Origin: Acidobacteriaceae bacterium
GTDB lineage: Bacteria > Acidobacteriota > Terriglobia > Terriglobales > Acidobacteriaceae
DNA length: 64,000 nt
Assembly (NCBI GenBank): GCA_025462885.1
Contig: JAOAPN010000013.1
Span: 310,001 to 374,000, forward strand
Direction of reading: 5' to 3'
The translations under genes were made by a program, and so were the position numbers. This document shows positions 62,831 through 64,000 of the stretch, in pieces; the first letter of the stretch is position 1; every line of letters starts with the position of its first letter. A model generated the notes under the pieces. It worked only from the letters and a program-made list of their open reading frames with translations. It was not told the DNA's origin and ran no database searches.

Positions 62831-63460
62831 ATGAAGAGTTTGGTTAGAAACCCCAAGAAGCCCCAGGCACGGACATTGGCCATGAAGACACGGATTCTGG
62901 ACGCCGCGTTGGAGGTCTTTACGAAGCTTGGTTTCGAAAGCGCCAACCTGGACCTTGTAGCTACGCAGGCCGGCTGTTCTCGCGGCGCCATCTACGCCCA
63001 CTATGCGAGTAAAGAGGAAGTGTTCCTTGAACTGCGGGACCACCATCTTCGTGCGCAGTTCGTCGCAATCTGCTCCAAGTTGGAAAAGGTTTCGGAGTTT
63101 GAGAAACGGCGTGCGCTATTCAAGCACTGGATGGTCGGCCAGATCGCTGATCCTTTTTGGGGCGTCCTGATGCTCGAATACAAGCTCTACGCAATTAGGT
63201 ATCCGGAGGCCCGCGAAAAGCTGTTATCTCACTACGAGTCCTTCTCCGCTCAGTCCCCCATTAGTCTGATCGAATTACTCTTCGGGAAGAATCTAAGCAA
63301 GCCCGCCCGCGCTGCAATTCAACGACGAATGGCTGTGCTGGGGAGCACCTTCAGTGGTCTGGTACTGGAAAGCCGATTCCATCCGGACCTCCTTCCTCCA
63401 GGAAAACTGGAACCTTTCGCCGACGAGATCTTTGAAGTCTTGATCCGCCCACAGCCATAG
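62831..63460 (+). CDS. TetR/AcrR-family transcriptional regulator
   Basis: The ATG at 62831 is preferred; a TTG at 62825 is in frame but neither has a ribosome-binding site. The 209-residue protein begins with a basic arm (MKSLVRNPKKPQARTLAMKT), then the TetR helix-turn-helix (about 18-65): TRILDAALEVFTKLGFESAN, then LVATQAGCSRGAIYAHYASK. The C-terminal ligand domain (about 70-209) is variable and gives no ligand clue. It is divergent from the secreted protein at 62659, with paired inverted repeats between, and probably represses itself and that gene. TTGACA close to the start codon may be part of the promoter. Confidence 0.92.
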   Translation: MKSLVRNPKKPQARTLAMKTRILDAALEVFTKLGFESANLDLVATQAGCSRGAIYAHYASKEEVFLELRDHHLRAQFVAICSKLEKVSEFEKRRALFKHWMVGQIADPFWGVLMLEYKLYAIRYPEAREKLLSHYESFSAQSPISLIELLFGKNLSKPARAAIQRRMAVLGSTFSGLVLESRFHPDLLPPGKLEPFADEIFEVLIRPQP

Positions 63461-63649
63461 ATATCTTGAGCGCATAGATAGAAGTCAATGGCGTCAAGAT
63501 GCGGCTCTACGTTAACGGAGCCTCGCAGCCGACGCTACTCGTGAACGATCTTAAGTTGGGTGACGGCAGTGGAGCAGTAGCGCTATGGATCGGTGTCGGG
63601 CCGGTAAACGCCCCCGTGTCGACTTACCGACCTGTGTTTCAGTGTGTGT
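63461..63649. other. Short intergenic region
   Basis: Nothing recognisable is present between the TetR gene and the convergent NTF2-like gene. A short open frame here lacks codon pattern and a ribosome-binding site. Confidence 0.5.
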
Positions 63650-64000
63650 CTATTTGTGGCTGGCGATTGGCGGGACCTTCCACTTAAGCTCAGCCGGATT
63701 CCATGTAGTCACCTGTGCAGCCATCAGTCCATCATGAGTCTCGTAGGCGTCAGCTCCGCGGTAGGGTTCTTTCAGAAGCGGCGAGTCGGCACGCCACTGG
63801 ACGTTGATTGTGTCGCCGACGACGAAGGTGTGTTCGGCAACGACCTTCAGGCCGCAGGTTCCGCCCTGGGCTGGCGGTTTAACCACCTGGGCGAACATCT
63901 GGCCGAGAGCGATCTTGCCGCGAACCACCTGGCCGTTCGGGCCGAAGAACTCTACATTGTCCGGGAACTGCGCCATCAGGCGCGGCCAGTCGCAGGTGGT
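63650..64000 (-). CDS. NTF2/SnoaL-like protein (3' part; N-terminus outside window)
   Basis: The frame enters from the right edge as CDWPRLMAQFPDNVEFFGPN and ends at 63650. The visible 116 residues show a cone-shaped NTF2-like pattern: VEFFGPNGQVVRGKIALGQM, LKVVAEHTFVVGDTINVQWR, ADAYETHDGLMAAQVTTW. Family members include SnoaL-like cyclases, ketosteroid isomerases and many proteins of unknown role. Catalysis cannot be inferred. The open frame continues past the window, so the true start is not visible. Confidence 0.7.
   Translation of the reverse strand, partial: TTCDWPRLMAQFPDNVEFFGPNGQVVRGKIALGQMFAQVVKPPAQGGTCGLKVVAEHTFVVGDTINVQWRADSPLLKEPYRGADAYETHDGLMAAQVTTWNPAELKWKVPPIASHK

Noticed and set aside
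63499-63687. Short plus-strand frame after the TetR gene
   Set aside because: No ribosome-binding site and it overlaps the end of the NTF2-like gene.

Overview
The window reads as a GC-rich chromosomal segment of an Acidobacteriota member, probably family Acidobacteriaceae (Granulicella/Terriglobus/Edaphobacter-like). The argument is lineage style, inferred from protein families: five Oar-like TonB-dependent receptors of 1,090-1,190 residues with an N-terminal carboxypeptidase-regulatory-like domain, many Tat-exported enzymes, PD40-type protein fragments and acidobacterial-type dispersed repeats. No plasmid, phage or insertion-sequence genes were seen.

Layout. 1-1801: the 5' part of a Wzx-like flippase, a gene-poor stretch with a decayed nucleotidyltransferase-like remnant, and tRNA-Pro(GGG). 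1915-6931 (minus): housekeeping genes yggX, argC and rnr, with a frameshifted secreted-protein gene between argC and rnr. 6980-7501: a PD40-protein fragment beside one isolated type I-C-like CRISPR repeat. 7515-12603: TonB receptor 1, divergent from a membrane-anchored protein. 12715-15058: ugd and a UDP-xylose-synthase-like gene (UDP-glucose to UDP-glucuronate to UDP-xylose). 15565-26563: TonB receptor 2, a Tat-exported SelA-like PLP enzyme, a GH29 fucosidase and TonB receptor 3. 26630-31734 (minus): mutarotase-like protein, lactonase, berberine-bridge-type FAD oxidase and a second lactonase.

32039-45759 (plus) is the most remarkable part. Ten co-directional genes encode an MFS anion symporter, a short Y_Y_Y histidine kinase, a NarL-type response regulator, TonB receptor 4, an exported RraA-type aldolase-like protein, two more exported SelA-like PLP enzymes, an exported RidA, an exported amidohydrolase/deacetylase and a CBM9-like protein. 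Together with the oxidase/lactonase block this looks like a catabolic route for an oxidised (amino) sugar acid or N-acyl amino acid that runs largely outside the cytoplasm: oxidise, hydrolyse the lactone, deacetylate, eliminate ammonia, hydrolyse the imine, cleave or import. Family assignments come from the sequences; the pathway is inference.

45791-51278 (minus): a large GH13 protein translationally overlapped with an M28 peptidase, behind a leader that can pair with the GH13 ribosome-binding site. 52089-58574 (plus): TonB receptor 5 behind a LacI-type palindrome, a Tat metallophosphoesterase, a secreted PI-PLC-like protein and an outer-membrane barrel. 58645-61056: a RelA/SpoT enzyme, possibly translated from a leaderless mRNA. 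61309-64000: small and secreted unknown proteins, a TetR regulator with paired operators, and an NTF2-like protein cut by the window end.
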